Shown here one piece after another: positions 16,986 through 25,828 of a stretch of DNA of 64,000 nucleotides (positions within the stretch are counted from its first letter, which is position 1; every line of letters starts with the position of its first letter). The notes beneath the pieces are model-generated. The model was not told the DNA's origin. It searched no databases and saw only the letters and a list, made by a program, of their open reading frames with translations. Source of the DNA: CAZDWZ01 sp964509425 (GTDB taxonomy: Bacteria; Bdellovibrionota_C; UBA2361; SZUA-149; CAZDWZ01). The position numbers and the translations under genes were made by a program. The stretch is taken from assembly GCA_964509425.1 (NCBI GenBank), contig CAZDWZ010000013.1, positions 62,001 through 126,000 on the forward strand, in the 5' to 3' direction.

Positions 16986-18083
16986 ATGCTCCAAAAGATT
17001 CAAAACAATTTATTAGGTTTCTTCGACAAGAAGAACAGTGTTCCGTTTATTGCCGTCGACATCGGGGCGAGCTCCATCAAGGTGCTTTCGCTCGATCTTT
17101 CCGGCGATAAACCGAAGATCCTGGGGATCGGCGCCACGCCCACCCCGGCAAACTGTCTTACTCATGCTGGGGTCTCAAAGCCCGAGCAGGTCGGGAACGT
17201 CTTGAAGACTCTCATCGAGACGAATGAGATTAAAGGGACGAAAGCAATCTTTGCGCTGCCGGCGTCGCTGGTGTTCTCGAAGAAGGTGACGATCCCCGAC
17301 ACTCCCATCAAGATGCTGGATGAGACCATCAGCTTTGAGGCCGGGAACTACATCCCGCATTCCATCGATGCCGTTCACTTGGACTACCAAGTCGTCGGGA
17401 ACGAAGGGAAAAATATGGAGCTTCTCATCGTCGCCGTAAAAAACGAGGTGATCGAGAGCTACAAACAAACTCTCGAGATTGCAGGGCTCATCCCGGCGAT
17501 CGCCGATGTCGACAGCTTCGCACTCGAAAACATGTTCGAGCTCAGCTATCCCGAAGAGAAGAATAAAACGGTCGCATTGATCAACATCGGTGCGCGTTCG
17601 ACGGTCGTAAGCATTTGTCAGGGCGGCCAATCACTCATCACGGGCGATATCGGAGCCGGAGGACGTCTGTATACTGATGCGCTTTGTGAAGCCTGCGGCA
17701 TGCAACCTTCGCAAGCAGAGATGGCGAAGACCGGCCGGAAGGTCGAAGGCTTCGACGAAACTTTGATTCTCGAAGCACGAGACAAAACGACGGAGCACCT
17801 CGCGTCGGAAATTCATCGTCAGCTCGGGTTCTTGTGGAACGCCGCCGGCACCGACCGGACGATCGAAGCTATCTACGCGAGTGGCGGCACGGCACAGATC
17901 CCGGGACTGATCGAAGATCTCGGAGCGCGGACGGGCATTCCATGTCACCGCACCATGCCGTTTCGAAACATCGAACGGCCGGATGACCTGGACGAAGTTC
18001 TTTTGAACGAGCTCGGCACAGGCATGAGCATCGGAGTAGGGCTTGCAATACGCCGGCTCGCAGACAAACAGCATCAAGTTTAA
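16986..18083 (+). CDS. pilM: Type IV pilus assembly protein PilM
   Basis: Cytoplasmic actin-like ATPase that binds the N-terminal tail of PilN and links the inner-membrane PilNO complex to the pilus motor. 365 aa from ATG 16986 (AAGGA upstream). The open frame reaches 16806 but the extra 60 codons are unlike PilM. Seen: FIAVDIGASSIKVLSL (phosphate-1 loop), ALPASLVFSKKV, SFEAGNYIPHSIDAVHLDYQ, ADVDSFALENMF, INIGARSTVVSI (phosphate-2) and ASGGTAQIPGL (adenosine motif). First gene of the pilMNO-Q block. Confidence 0.95.
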   Translation: MLQKIQNNLLGFFDKKNSVPFIAVDIGASSIKVLSLDLSGDKPKILGIGATPTPANCLTHAGVSKPEQVGNVLKTLIETNEIKGTKAIFALPASLVFSKKVTIPDTPIKMLDETISFEAGNYIPHSIDAVHLDYQVVGNEGKNMELLIVAVKNEVIESYKQTLEIAGLIPAIADVDSFALENMFELSYPEEKNKTVALINIGARSTVVSICQGGQSLITGDIGAGGRLYTDALCEACGMQPSQAEMAKTGRKVEGFDETLILEARDKTTEHLASEIHRQLGFLWNAAGTDRTIEAIYASGGTAQIPGLIEDLGARTGIPCHRTMPFRNIERPDDLDEVLLNELGTGMSIGVGLAIRRLADKQHQV

Positions 18084-18104
18084 AACAGCGGAGTCGCACG
18101 ATTT

Positions 18105-18704
18105 ATGGTTCGCATTAACCTCCTCGGAGAAAAACCTGATTACGGCCCGATTTACGCGCTGCAGGCCACTCTCTATATCGTCGTCCTCGGGCTCGGTGTC
18201 TTCATCTGCTTCATTTTTCACGAAACACTAAGCTCAAAGCTGGAGTCCGTCGAAGCCGATAAGTCGAGCTACGAAGGTCAGCTCGCGAAGCTTCGCGATA
18301 AAACTCAGCGGGTTGAAGAGCTCGAGAAAAACAAAACGTTGCTCCGCACGAAACTGACGACGATCGCAAAGCTGAAGATGAATAAGAGCGGTCCCGTGCA
18401 CGTTCTTGCGGACCTCACGGAATCAGTTCCGGAGCGCGCCTGGCTCGTCGCTGCCATGCAAAAAGGCGAGACGATGGAGCTTCGCGGTCTCGCGTTGGAT
18501 CCTCAGACCGTTTCAAACTTCATGAGAAAACTAGAAGAAACTCCATCGTTTGGGGAAGTCGATCTCGCATATTCGAAGCAGACCATGCGTGAGAACGTTC
18601 CCATTCAAGAGTTCTCCGTCGTCGCTAAGCTCGAGAATCCCCTGCAGCGTCAGCAACAGCAGCAGGAAGCTCCGAAAGCTCCAGAAAAGCCTAAGAAGAG
18701 TTGA
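18105..18704 (+). CDS. pilN: Type IV pilus assembly protein PilN
   Basis: Bitopic inner-membrane protein of the alignment complex. The N-terminus MVRINLLGEKPDYGP carries the PilM-binding IN(L/F)L motif, then a transmembrane helix (ATLYIVVLGLGVFICFIF), a coiled coil (about 40-85) and a periplasmic ferredoxin-like domain ending near residue 185. The C-terminal tail is Gln/Lys/Pro-rich. 21 nt after pilM; its stop lies 14 nt before the PilO start. Confidence 0.93.
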   Translation: MVRINLLGEKPDYGPIYALQATLYIVVLGLGVFICFIFHETLSSKLESVEADKSSYEGQLAKLRDKTQRVEELEKNKTLLRTKLTTIAKLKMNKSGPVHVLADLTESVPERAWLVAAMQKGETMELRGLALDPQTVSNFMRKLEETPSFGEVDLAYSKQTMRENVPIQEFSVVAKLENPLQRQQQQQEAPKAPEKPKKS

Positions 18705-18718
18705 GGGAGGGAAGTAGC

Positions 18719-19342
18719 GTGGACCCAAGAATTGAGAAAATTTTCAAGCTGACCTTTCCCGCCAAGATCGGCATTCTCCTCGGTTCACTTGCCGTATTGG
18801 CGAGCGGATATTGGTATTTTTTCTATTCGCCTCTCGGGGTGAGACTGGAAAACGTGACCGCCGAGATGGAAAAACTGAAGGCCACCGTGGCCGAAAAGCG
18901 CGCCATCGCGTCGAATCTCGACAAGTTCCTCGCCGAGGTCGATCGCCTCGATGAAGAGCTCCGGAAAGCCTTGCTCGAGCTTCCGGATAAGAAGGAAATC
19001 CCTCAATTGCTGGAGCGAATTTCGGATAAAGCGCGGGATGCCGGTCTCGACGTCCGCCTCTTCCGGCCGCAGCCAGAGCAAATGCAAGATTTCTATGCCT
19101 CCGTTCCCGTGGATATCGAAGTCAGCGGCACCTACCATCAGGTCGCTTCGTTCTTCGATGAAGTGGGCCATATGGAGCGTATTGTGAACCTTGGTGAGTT
19201 CGCCATGACCGACCCCAAGGACAGCGATACTGGAAAAATCCTTCACACCACAGCCGTCGCCACCTCATTCCGATTCGTAGACGAATCCGAGCGAGGAGGG
19301 GCTGCATCACAGGAAGCCGGAGGAAAGCGCAAAAAGGGCTAG
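18719..19342 (+). CDS. pilO: Type IV pilus assembly protein PilO
   Basis: Partner of PilN: short cytoplasmic tail, one transmembrane helix (IGILLGSLAVLASGYWYFFY), coiled coil (about 35-85), and a periplasmic domain with VSGTYHQVASFFDEVGHMERIVNL. 207 aa from GTG 18719, chosen because GAGGGAGGG lies 8 nt upstream; a TTG at 18701 would overlap pilN. In most Gram-negative clusters pilP follows; here there is none before pilQ. Confidence 0.92.
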   Translation: MDPRIEKIFKLTFPAKIGILLGSLAVLASGYWYFFYSPLGVRLENVTAEMEKLKATVAEKRAIASNLDKFLAEVDRLDEELRKALLELPDKKEIPQLLERISDKARDAGLDVRLFRPQPEQMQDFYASVPVDIEVSGTYHQVASFFDEVGHMERIVNLGEFAMTDPKDSDTGKILHTTAVATSFRFVDESERGGAASQEAGGKRKKG

Positions 19343-19856
19343 CTCTCTGTCAGGTTAACAATTCCGTTTTGATTTCTTTATCGAAGCGAAATTGGACCGG
19401 CCGAGACGCAGTATCGCCAGCCCGGCCCCGCCTGCGGGTGTCGTTCCCAATTCGATCTCGCGAGAGCAAAATCGGATGGAGCAACATCATCAGCGAGCGC
19501 CATTTGTGTGGACCTCGGGCGCGAAGAACCTGATTCTGTCTGGTGACTCACTTTAAGTGAAAAGAATGTAGAGAAGGTCAACTTTTCTACTTTACTTATG
19601 TTACCCGACAGGCTAATCATCGCCCCAATACCGGTGCAACGCCTTGAGAAAGCAGGGATTGTTTTTAGTCCCGCTTGGTAGGTTTGCTTACAGTTAGTGT
19701 CTGCGAATCGAGCAAGCCTGCTAATCGCGAATCTGCTGAAAGCAAAAATGCTGAAAGTAGGAATCTGCTGTCTTGAGGCACGAGAGGGTCACGGAAGATG
19801 CAAATCGGTTCTTGGCCACGTCGACAGTTTTCAATTTTAGGCTAAGGAGAGACTTC
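19343..19856. other. 514-bp gap between pilO and pilQ, where pilP is normally found
   Basis: No pilP-like open frame (lipoprotein signal plus proline-rich linker) is visible on either strand. The frame open from TTG 19773 is just the upstream extension of pilQ. Near the end lie short imperfect repeats of the form gaatctgctgaaag (about 19,730-19,770). The gap probably carries a separate promoter for pilQ; no riboswitch family recognised. Confidence 0.5.
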
Positions 19857-22064
19857 ATGAGCGTGCTTGGCAAAGCTCTTCAGACATCGCGCGAAATAGA
19901 AACTCGCAGCACAGCACTCCCGAAGGGGCGTGATCGTGCAGCAAAATTTCTGGTTCTTGCTTTTATTATCTCAGGACTATCTGCTTGTTCTACGGGGACA
20001 GTTTCGTCGGTCGATCCGGCTGACGGTCTTGCCTCGTCGAGCGAAGTATCGACCGATGCGTCGATGCCCGCTGACGAAACGGCAGCGATTTCCCCTGAAA
20101 CTACTGCTGGTTCAGAGCCGGCAACTGGTTTTGAACCCACGACGGAAGAAGTCGCTGCGGCAAATGGCATGGTGCCGGCCGAAACGTACACCGGCGAGGC
20201 TGCTATTTCGGACACGACTACCTCAAACACTGCTGACCTCACCGGTCAGGTTGCTGCGGCAACCGCCCCGGCTGTTCTCCAGTCGATGAGCCTCGAGCAA
20301 AAGCCGAACAAGCCGTCATATGTCGTTTTGTCGCTTACCGAGCCGACCAGCTACCACCTCTCGCAGACCACTTCGACTGAGTATGTATTGACTCTGTCCG
20401 GCGCGACGCTTGAGACCACCGCGGCAACTGCTCCACAAATTCTCCCGCAAGGTGTTCCGGGTATCCGCTCAGTGCGGGCTACTCAATCCGGTTCGAGCAC
20501 GATGGTGCGCATGTTCGTTGATAGCGGCATGACACTCTCGGCGACCGAAACCGGCCCGAACATGATTACGGTAACTTCTACGCCGGGAATGACCGCTGCT
20601 CTCACTCCGGTCATCGACACGGATGCGAGAGCTCAGCTTCAGCCTCCGACGACCGAAGCGGCACCTGCGGCGGGCGACGAAGGAAAGCCAGCTATCCAAG
20701 TCAAGGAAAACGAAAACACCGCTCGTGAAAACCCGACCGGTCTCGTTTCTTCCGATGGATCGAAGGTCTACACCGGCCGATTGATCTCCTTGGACCTCCA
20801 AGACACTGATATCGACAACGCTCTCCGCATCATCGCGGAAGTATCGAACCTGAACATCATCGCCAGCGACGATGTTACCGGTAAGGTAACTCTCCGATTG
20901 ATCGACGTTCCTTGGGACCAAGCGCTCGATGTTATCTTGAAGACCAACGGGCTTGATCAAGTTACGGAAGGAAACGTCATCCGAATTGCTCCTATCGAAA
21001 AGCTCCGCCAAGAGCGGGAAGCTTTGAAGGAAGCGAAGAAGGCTCAAGAAGCCTTGGAAGACCTTTCAGTTCGCTATGCTCGAATCAGCTACGCACGGGC
21101 CACCGAACTCAAGGAACAGGTCGAAAGCGTCCTCTCCGAGCGTGGAACGGTCAGCGTCGATGAGCGAACCAACCAACTCATCATCAAGGATGTGAAGAAG
21201 GGTCAGACCCAAGCTTCGGACCTTTTGAAGCGCCTCGATCTCAGGACTCCGCAGGTTCTCCTCGAGACACAAATCGTAGAGTCCGGCCGGAACATCCTCC
21301 GCGACCTTGGCTTCCAGTGGAGCTTCACCGAGAACCACAGCCCAGCAACCGGAAACGCGACTGGCTTGAACTTCCCGAACACCTTCAACTTGACCGGTTC
21401 TAACGCACCGGGAACAAACGAAGGCGTATCTTTCCCGGCAGCGACGTCTGCTACGGAAGGCTTCGGAATCACCGCCCTTCTCGACTCTGCTGACGGATCA
21501 CGCACCATCGGTGCTCGACTCTCGGCTCTTGAGCGGGAACGAGCAGTGAAGGTCATCTCCCGACCGCAAGTTGCGACTGTGAACAACAAGCAAGCAGAGA
21601 TCTCCAGCGTTGAAACGCTGCGGGTAAGACTGCCCTCGGCTGGAACGGCAATCTCGACTGGTAGCGGCGCAAGCGCATCCAGCGGAGCAGCCACCGCGTT
21701 CGAAGAAATCAAAGTTGGTATCGAGCTCAAAGTTACGCCACAGGCATCACCTGACTACTTCGTGCTCCTCGACATCAACGCGAAGTCGAGCACCCTTGGT
21801 AACCGAGCAGTTGATAACATCCCGTCGACCGTAGACCGGACTGCTAACTCAACAGTTCTTATCAAGAGCGGACAGACATTTGCCCTCGGCGGAGTATATC
21901 GGTTGAACGATTCCGACTCGGTAGTAGGAGTTCCTTTCATCAAGGATATTCCTTTCCTCGGACACTTCTTCCGAAGAACCTTCTTCGATAAGAGCGATGA
22001 AGAACTCATCTTCTTCATCACCCCTCACATTGTTGAGGGAAGCTTCGACGCAGCAGCGATGTAG
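19857..22064 (+). CDS. pilQ: Type IV pilus outer-membrane secretin PilQ
   Basis: 735 aa from ATG 19857 (AAGGAGAG upstream). Multimeric outer-membrane channel for the pilus. Order: hydrophobic segment ending in a lipobox-like LSAC with Cys44; Thr/Ala/Glu-rich linker (45-135); one AMIN peptidoglycan-binding domain (~140-244); STN/N0 domain (~304-378); short coiled segment; N1 domain (~404-460); secretin core (~461-728) with VISRPQVATVNNKQAEI and the end VPFIKDIPFLGHFFRR. The lipobox is unusual for PilQ, where PilP is normally the lipoprotein, and the preceding N-region is long (~30 aa). Codon use suggests high expression. Confidence 0.95.
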   Translation: MSVLGKALQTSREIETRSTALPKGRDRAAKFLVLAFIISGLSACSTGTVSSVDPADGLASSSEVSTDASMPADETAAISPETTAGSEPATGFEPTTEEVAAANGMVPAETYTGEAAISDTTTSNTADLTGQVAAATAPAVLQSMSLEQKPNKPSYVVLSLTEPTSYHLSQTTSTEYVLTLSGATLETTAATAPQILPQGVPGIRSVRATQSGSSTMVRMFVDSGMTLSATETGPNMITVTSTPGMTAALTPVIDTDARAQLQPPTTEAAPAAGDEGKPAIQVKENENTARENPTGLVSSDGSKVYTGRLISLDLQDTDIDNALRIIAEVSNLNIIASDDVTGKVTLRLIDVPWDQALDVILKTNGLDQVTEGNVIRIAPIEKLRQEREALKEAKKAQEALEDLSVRYARISYARATELKEQVESVLSERGTVSVDERTNQLIIKDVKKGQTQASDLLKRLDLRTPQVLLETQIVESGRNILRDLGFQWSFTENHSPATGNATGLNFPNTFNLTGSNAPGTNEGVSFPAATSATEGFGITALLDSADGSRTIGARLSALERERAVKVISRPQVATVNNKQAEISSVETLRVRLPSAGTAISTGSGASASSGAATAFEEIKVGIELKVTPQASPDYFVLLDINAKSSTLGNRAVDNIPSTVDRTANSTVLIKSGQTFALGGVYRLNDSDSVVGVPFIKDIPFLGHFFRRTFFDKSDEELIFFITPHIVEGSFDAAAM

Positions 22065-22088
22065 TTCAGAGTTGAAGTTTAACTCGAT

Positions 22089-22679
22089 GTGACGAAGATA
22101 ATAGTTCTCGGCCCGCCTGCAGTTGGAAAATCCAGCCTGGTCAGGCGGGCAAGAGAACAAGGGTTAAGAGCCCTGGATCTCGACGAAGAAATCGAGAGGC
22201 GAGCCGGAAGGCACCCCTCGGAGCTGATTCGAGATTCAGGTGAGAACGAATTTAGAGACGAGGAGCACAGAGCTCTGATTGAGGTTCTGGGAACAGACTT
22301 CAATGTGCTCGGAGTAGGAGGCGGGACCTTCTGCTTCGAGAGAAACCGGGAAGTCATTAACGCAGCCGGTTGCTCTGTATACCTCAGAAGAGATGAAGAG
22401 GAGTTAGCGAAGCGAATCTTCGCCGATGAACTCAGAAGGGCCGAAGCAGGACTGGGGATTCAAAGACCAGTGCTCGTGAGAAGCAAGAGTTCATCCGGAG
22501 ATGCAGTGCAGAAGTTGGATCTTGAGACAATCAGGTCCAGCCTCAAAAAACTGCTCGCTGAGAGAGCTGCTCATTACGAAAAGGCAAATCTCTCCCTAAT
22601 CTGCACGGGGAAAGACGAGTCAGAAATTATCACTGAGATTCTTAAGCTGGTCGCTAGGAGGAACGCAGAATGTCTATAA
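22089..22679 (+). CDS. aroK: Shikimate kinase
   Basis: Phosphorylates shikimate at O3 with ATP in aromatic amino-acid synthesis. 196 aa from GTG 22089. Walker A GPPAVGKSS (8-16), shikimate-binding DLD (30-32) and FRDEEH (55-60), GGG at 77-79, lid arginine in QRPVL and a C-terminal RAAHYEKA adenine-binding motif. aroK directly after pilQ is a conserved arrangement in proteobacteria. Slightly longer than the usual ~173 aa because of an extension between ~120 and 150. Confidence 0.92.
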   Translation: MTKIIVLGPPAVGKSSLVRRAREQGLRALDLDEEIERRAGRHPSELIRDSGENEFRDEEHRALIEVLGTDFNVLGVGGGTFCFERNREVINAAGCSVYLRRDEEELAKRIFADELRRAEAGLGIQRPVLVRSKSSSGDAVQKLDLETIRSSLKKLLAERAAHYEKANLSLICTGKDESEIITEILKLVARRNAECL

Positions 22680-23473
22680 AGCGCAAAATTCGCTTGATGA
22701 CCGTTTTCGCAGGGATACTCGCCGGAGCCGCAATCGGATGCGGTGGAGGAAGTCCTTTAGGAGGCGGTGCTACTAACAATGATCAAGGGACCTCGTTCCT
22801 GGCGTTCGGGTACTTCCCGGATACGGAGTCGACCGCAGGTGTAACCGGCGTGAACACCTTCCTTTCGAACGATAGCAACACCGGCACCGACGACGACGGA
22901 GGCAACGCGCTCCAAGGAGCTGGTGGTCGGGAAATCATCATTACGATGGGGATTCAGAATCGTCTTCGCAGCCAGTTCATCCGTGTTGCTCGAATCGATT
23001 GCGATTACACGGTTCCGGGGGCAGACCCATCCTTCTCTGTGCCGTCCGACTCCTTCAACGGAGGCGGTGTTATCGCAGCAGCGGGCCCATCGACTACTCC
23101 AGGCGGCCCACAAGCGGGAAGCGGTTCGATATTGAAGTCATCTTTCACAGTTTTGAGCACGGACATCTATTCCTACCTCAACGTGAATAGAAACTATCTC
23201 CCGGAGCTTCCATTTCGAATGCTTGCAACCTGCCGAGCAGTGGGTATCACTCAAGCGGGTGACGTTCTCGTAACGAACGACCTGCCTTTCCAGATTATCT
23301 TCTTGGATCAAGCAGAGTGCTGCACCGGTGAAGACGGAGAAAATCCGGGAGTTCTCGGAGGATTCCAAACCGGACCAGGAGTAGGTGGAACCCCGTTGGG
23401 TGGAACTAGCGACGAAGACGAAGCAACCACCCCGACTCCAACCCCTTCAGAGACTCCGACTCCTACGGTTTAG
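22670..23473 (+). CDS. Lipoprotein of the pilus-aroK operon, unknown
   Basis: 267 aa overlapping the end of aroK by 10 nt, with its own strong SD (AGGAGG). Signal and lipobox ...GAAIGC with Cys24, then a Gly/Asn/Thr/Asp-rich segment, a beta-rich domain (about 70-225) with cysteines in DCDYTV, ATCRAV and AECCTGE, and a tail of Thr-Pro repeats (TPTPTPSETPTPTV). The tail resembles a wall-spanning or glycosylation-prone linker. No family recognised; operon position suggests a role with the pilus secretin. Confidence 0.75.
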   Translation: MSIKRKIRLMTVFAGILAGAAIGCGGGSPLGGGATNNDQGTSFLAFGYFPDTESTAGVTGVNTFLSNDSNTGTDDDGGNALQGAGGREIIITMGIQNRLRSQFIRVARIDCDYTVPGADPSFSVPSDSFNGGGVIAAAGPSTTPGGPQAGSGSILKSSFTVLSTDIYSYLNVNRNYLPELPFRMLATCRAVGITQAGDVLVTNDLPFQIIFLDQAECCTGEDGENPGVLGGFQTGPGVGGTPLGGTSDEDEATTPTPTPSETPTPTV

Positions 23474-23555
23474 TAGAGAGTTGGACCTTTAAACGGGTCA
23501 GGAACTAGGCGAATTTGAGACGATGCTTTTATTAAACTTTTGGGAAGCGAAATCT

Positions 23556-24473
23556 ATGAAAAGCTCCAGACGTTACACCAGGCTTGGCAAACTCATCGCG
23601 GTGGCGGCTGTCATCACGGCAGGAGCATTCGCCGGCTGTAACAATAGTCAAGGCGACACTGACGGCGGGACCGCAACCGACAACCTCGGAACCGGAGATA
23701 TTCCGGTATCCGACGGAGGTTTCGGAGCGAAGCTGGTTCTCGATATCGAAGACGATGATATCAACGTCGGCGATACCACCGGTTACTTCGTTATTGTCAC
23801 CGACCCACGCGGACAGCCTCTGCCATTCCGCCGAGTGTTCTGCGAATCCGAACTCGGAATTGCAATCCTCGAGCCGTCTAAAGGCGGAGTTGCTTTTGAG
23901 CACACCGACGCAGGCGGACGGATGAGCGGCCGGGTTGGCGGTCTCAATGCCGGAAGCTACATCATGGAATGCCGGCTTGAAGAAGGCTTCAACCTCGTCG
24001 ACCGTAAGACAATGAGAATTCGCGGTCCGGTGCCTGATGGATTTGCAGGATTCCCAGGTGCTGCGGGTGGAAACCTGGGCGGCGGACGAATCGAGCCTGA
24101 TGAAATCGAACCAGCTCTTGAGCCAGTAGTGACCGGCAAGGGCGTAGCCGTTTCTCCTCTCTCGGTCTCCGGAGTCGAATACGCTGGGAACTGCGGTGGA
24201 GCAGCTGGCTACACGGTAACGGTTTCGAACCCAACCGGACTCGCTGGAACGATCACTGACGTCACCTACTCGGTAAACGGCAACGAAAGCGTAGTTGCAG
24301 TCGGAGTTCCGCTCACAGCCGGTGCTACCAGCTTCAGCGGCGCGTTTGATTCGGCGGGAGCTGAAGGAACCGCTAAGGTGACCTTCACCGCAACCGTCAA
24401 GCTCGATAGCGGTGAGACGGTGCTTGTGCAAGGTGCTGCTCCGGCAGACTTTGCGGCACTCGGCGGCTGCTAA
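23556..24473 (+). CDS. Lipoprotein with Ig-like domains, unknown
   Basis: 305 aa from ATG 23556 (an in-frame ATG at 23523 would add 11 residues before the signal peptide). Lipobox AFAGC with Cys28; acidic Gly/Thr linker; then an Ig-like beta-sandwich (LVLDIEDDDINVGDTTGYFV... FRRVFCESELGIAIL... RVGGLNAGSYIMECRL) recalling invasin/Big_1-type folds, a Gly/Pro linker, and a second beta domain from ~200 (SVSGVEYAGNCGGAAGYTV). Follows the other lipoprotein by 82 nt and the pair ends at strong terminators. Family level only. Confidence 0.75.
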   Translation: MKSSRRYTRLGKLIAVAAVITAGAFAGCNNSQGDTDGGTATDNLGTGDIPVSDGGFGAKLVLDIEDDDINVGDTTGYFVIVTDPRGQPLPFRRVFCESELGIAILEPSKGGVAFEHTDAGGRMSGRVGGLNAGSYIMECRLEEGFNLVDRKTMRIRGPVPDGFAGFPGAAGGNLGGGRIEPDEIEPALEPVVTGKGVAVSPLSVSGVEYAGNCGGAAGYTVTVSNPTGLAGTITDVTYSVNGNESVVAVGVPLTAGATSFSGAFDSAGAEGTAKVTFTATVKLDSGETVLVQGAAPADFAALGGC

Positions 24474-24484
24474 GAGGCCAAACA

Positions 24485-24584
24485 TCCCGCAGACGCCTGC
24501 CCGGCGCTGCGGGAATAAGAAATCGGCACTGTATTGAACTCCGGACTGAAAAGGACGGATTTTGATACGGTGCCTTTTCTTTTT
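24485..24584 (+). terminator. Double terminator after the pilus operon
   Basis: Hairpin 1: TCCCGCAG (24485-24492) / CTGCGGGA (24507-24514). Hairpin 2: GAAAAGG (24548-24554) / CCTTTTC (24573-24579) followed directly by TTTTT, a good intrinsic terminator. The rest of the 330-base gap up to 24,803 holds no gene. Confidence 0.7.
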
Positions 24585-24803
24585 CAGCATGATTCTGTGA
24601 GACTCAGTTTCGATGGATCTTGAGGGCACTCCCCGAGCAACGAGCGGCGATCAAATGACGCCTCGCGATCCGCCACTCTTAACAGGCCGGATCAGCTCAG
24701 CTTTCCCGGCTGGAATTTTGCATAATGCCCACTTTCCAAGGCATCCTAAGAGAGAGCGAAGTTTCAGGCGAAAAAGGTCTATTCTGTTCAGGAGTACACG
24801 GCG

Positions 24804-25244
24804 ATGACTGCGACCCTAGGTGAAGCGAAAGAGATGCTGCGGAACATGATTTCCCGTCCTGAAGCGAGAGCTCAGGCCAGGGATATCGCGGTCCGCGCGA
24901 TCCAGAAAAACCCGGGTGATGCGGAGCTCAGGCTGATGTTGGCCAAGCTGTATTATCTGGATGGACTCTTCGAGTTCTCTGCGCGAGAGCTCATCGAAGT
25001 GCAATTCATTCAGCCCACCCCGTCAGTGGAAAAGCTCCTCGATCAATTCGGCGAGTATTCCGCCCCGTATCTCTCGCGACTGAAATCGTTGCCGCGAGCG
25101 GCAAACAGCGGCGCTTCGGCGGCAAGGCTCACTGCCGTGCCGATCGGGAACCCCGGACAGCCGGCGGAGGCCCAGGCTCAAACTTCGGATGAAGTCGTTG
25201 CCGGACTGGATGTCGATCTCGATCTCTTCGAGGAAACGGAATGA
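24804..25244 (+). CDS. TPR-like helical protein upstream of aroQ
   Basis: 146 aa behind AGGAG. Two tetratricopeptide-like helical pairs: RAQARDIAVRAIQKNPGDAE and RLMLAKLYYLDGLFEFSAREL. A low-complexity Ala/Pro/Gln segment and an acidic C-terminus (DVDLDLFEETE) follow. No signal peptide, so cytoplasmic. Its stop overlaps the aroQ start. TPR proteins of this size are adaptors; a tie to the pilus genes is possible but separated by terminators. Confidence 0.65.
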   Translation: MTATLGEAKEMLRNMISRPEARAQARDIAVRAIQKNPGDAELRLMLAKLYYLDGLFEFSARELIEVQFIQPTPSVEKLLDQFGEYSAPYLSRLKSLPRAANSGASAARLTAVPIGNPGQPAEAQAQTSDEVVAGLDVDLDLFEETE

Positions 25245-25726
25245 TGGTGGAGGGGGCGCAGATCGCGGTTGAATTGGGGAAAAAGGTGCTCGTCGTAAAC
25301 GGCCCGAATCTCAATCTGCTCGGCATTCGAAAGAAAGAAATCTACGGCGGAACAACCTTGCCTCAGATTCTCGCCGATCTCGAGCTCCAGGCGCTTAGCC
25401 TGAAGATTGAGCTCTCCCATGTGCAGCTAAACGGCGAAGGAGAGATCATTACCACCATTCACAACGCACGAGATACCGTAGACGGCATCATTATTAATGC
25501 CGGCGGCTACTCTCACACGAGTATCGCCATCCGCGACGCCCTCGAATGTTTCCCGGGCCCAATCATCGAAGTCCACCTGTCGAACATCGCCGCGCGGGAA
25601 GAGTTTCGGAGACATTCATACGTGAGCGAGGTCGCTCGCGGTGTGATCTTTGGTCTTGGTCCTCGTGGGTATCGTCTCGCCCTTCAAGGAATTTCCGAAA
25701 TTTTCTCGGCAGAATCCGAAATCTAA
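25241..25726 (+). CDS. aroQ: Type II 3-dehydroquinate dehydratase
   Basis: Dodecameric enzyme of the shikimate pathway that dehydrates 3-dehydroquinate. 161 aa, slightly extended at the N-terminus. Seen: VVNGPNLNLLGIRKKEIYGG with the catalytic Tyr loop, GEGEIITTIHNA, IIINAGGYSHTSIAIRDAL, and EVHLSNIAAREEFRRHSYVS with the catalytic His. Starts within the stop of the TPR-like gene (ATGA). Together with aroK upstream it places two shikimate genes near the pilus operon. Confidence 0.95.
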   Translation: MMVEGAQIAVELGKKVLVVNGPNLNLLGIRKKEIYGGTTLPQILADLELQALSLKIELSHVQLNGEGEIITTIHNARDTVDGIIINAGGYSHTSIAIRDALECFPGPIIEVHLSNIAAREEFRRHSYVSEVARGVIFGLGPRGYRLALQGISEIFSAESEI

Positions 25727-25746
25727 GAGAATCGCATTCGGTAACA

Positions 25747-25815
25747 CTCTGTGTCTCTGTGCCTCTGTGGTTTGTTTTTATTCTTTTTGAACCACAGAGG
25801 CACAGAGACACAGAG
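25747..25815. repeat. CACAGAG inverted repeat, bidirectional terminator
   Basis: Perfect 26-bp arms (25747-25772 and 25790-25815) around a 17-nt T-rich loop, made of cctctgtg/cacagagg units. Located between the convergent aroQ and kdsD-like genes, where it can end both transcripts. The same family recurs at 27153-27220. Confidence 0.9.
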
Positions 25816-25828
25816 GTGTAAGAAGCGG

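Noticed and set aside
23532..24629. 365-codon minus-strand frame
   Set aside because: Opposite a plus-strand gene with a signal peptide and lipobox; its product is Ser/Arg/Cys-rich without domains.
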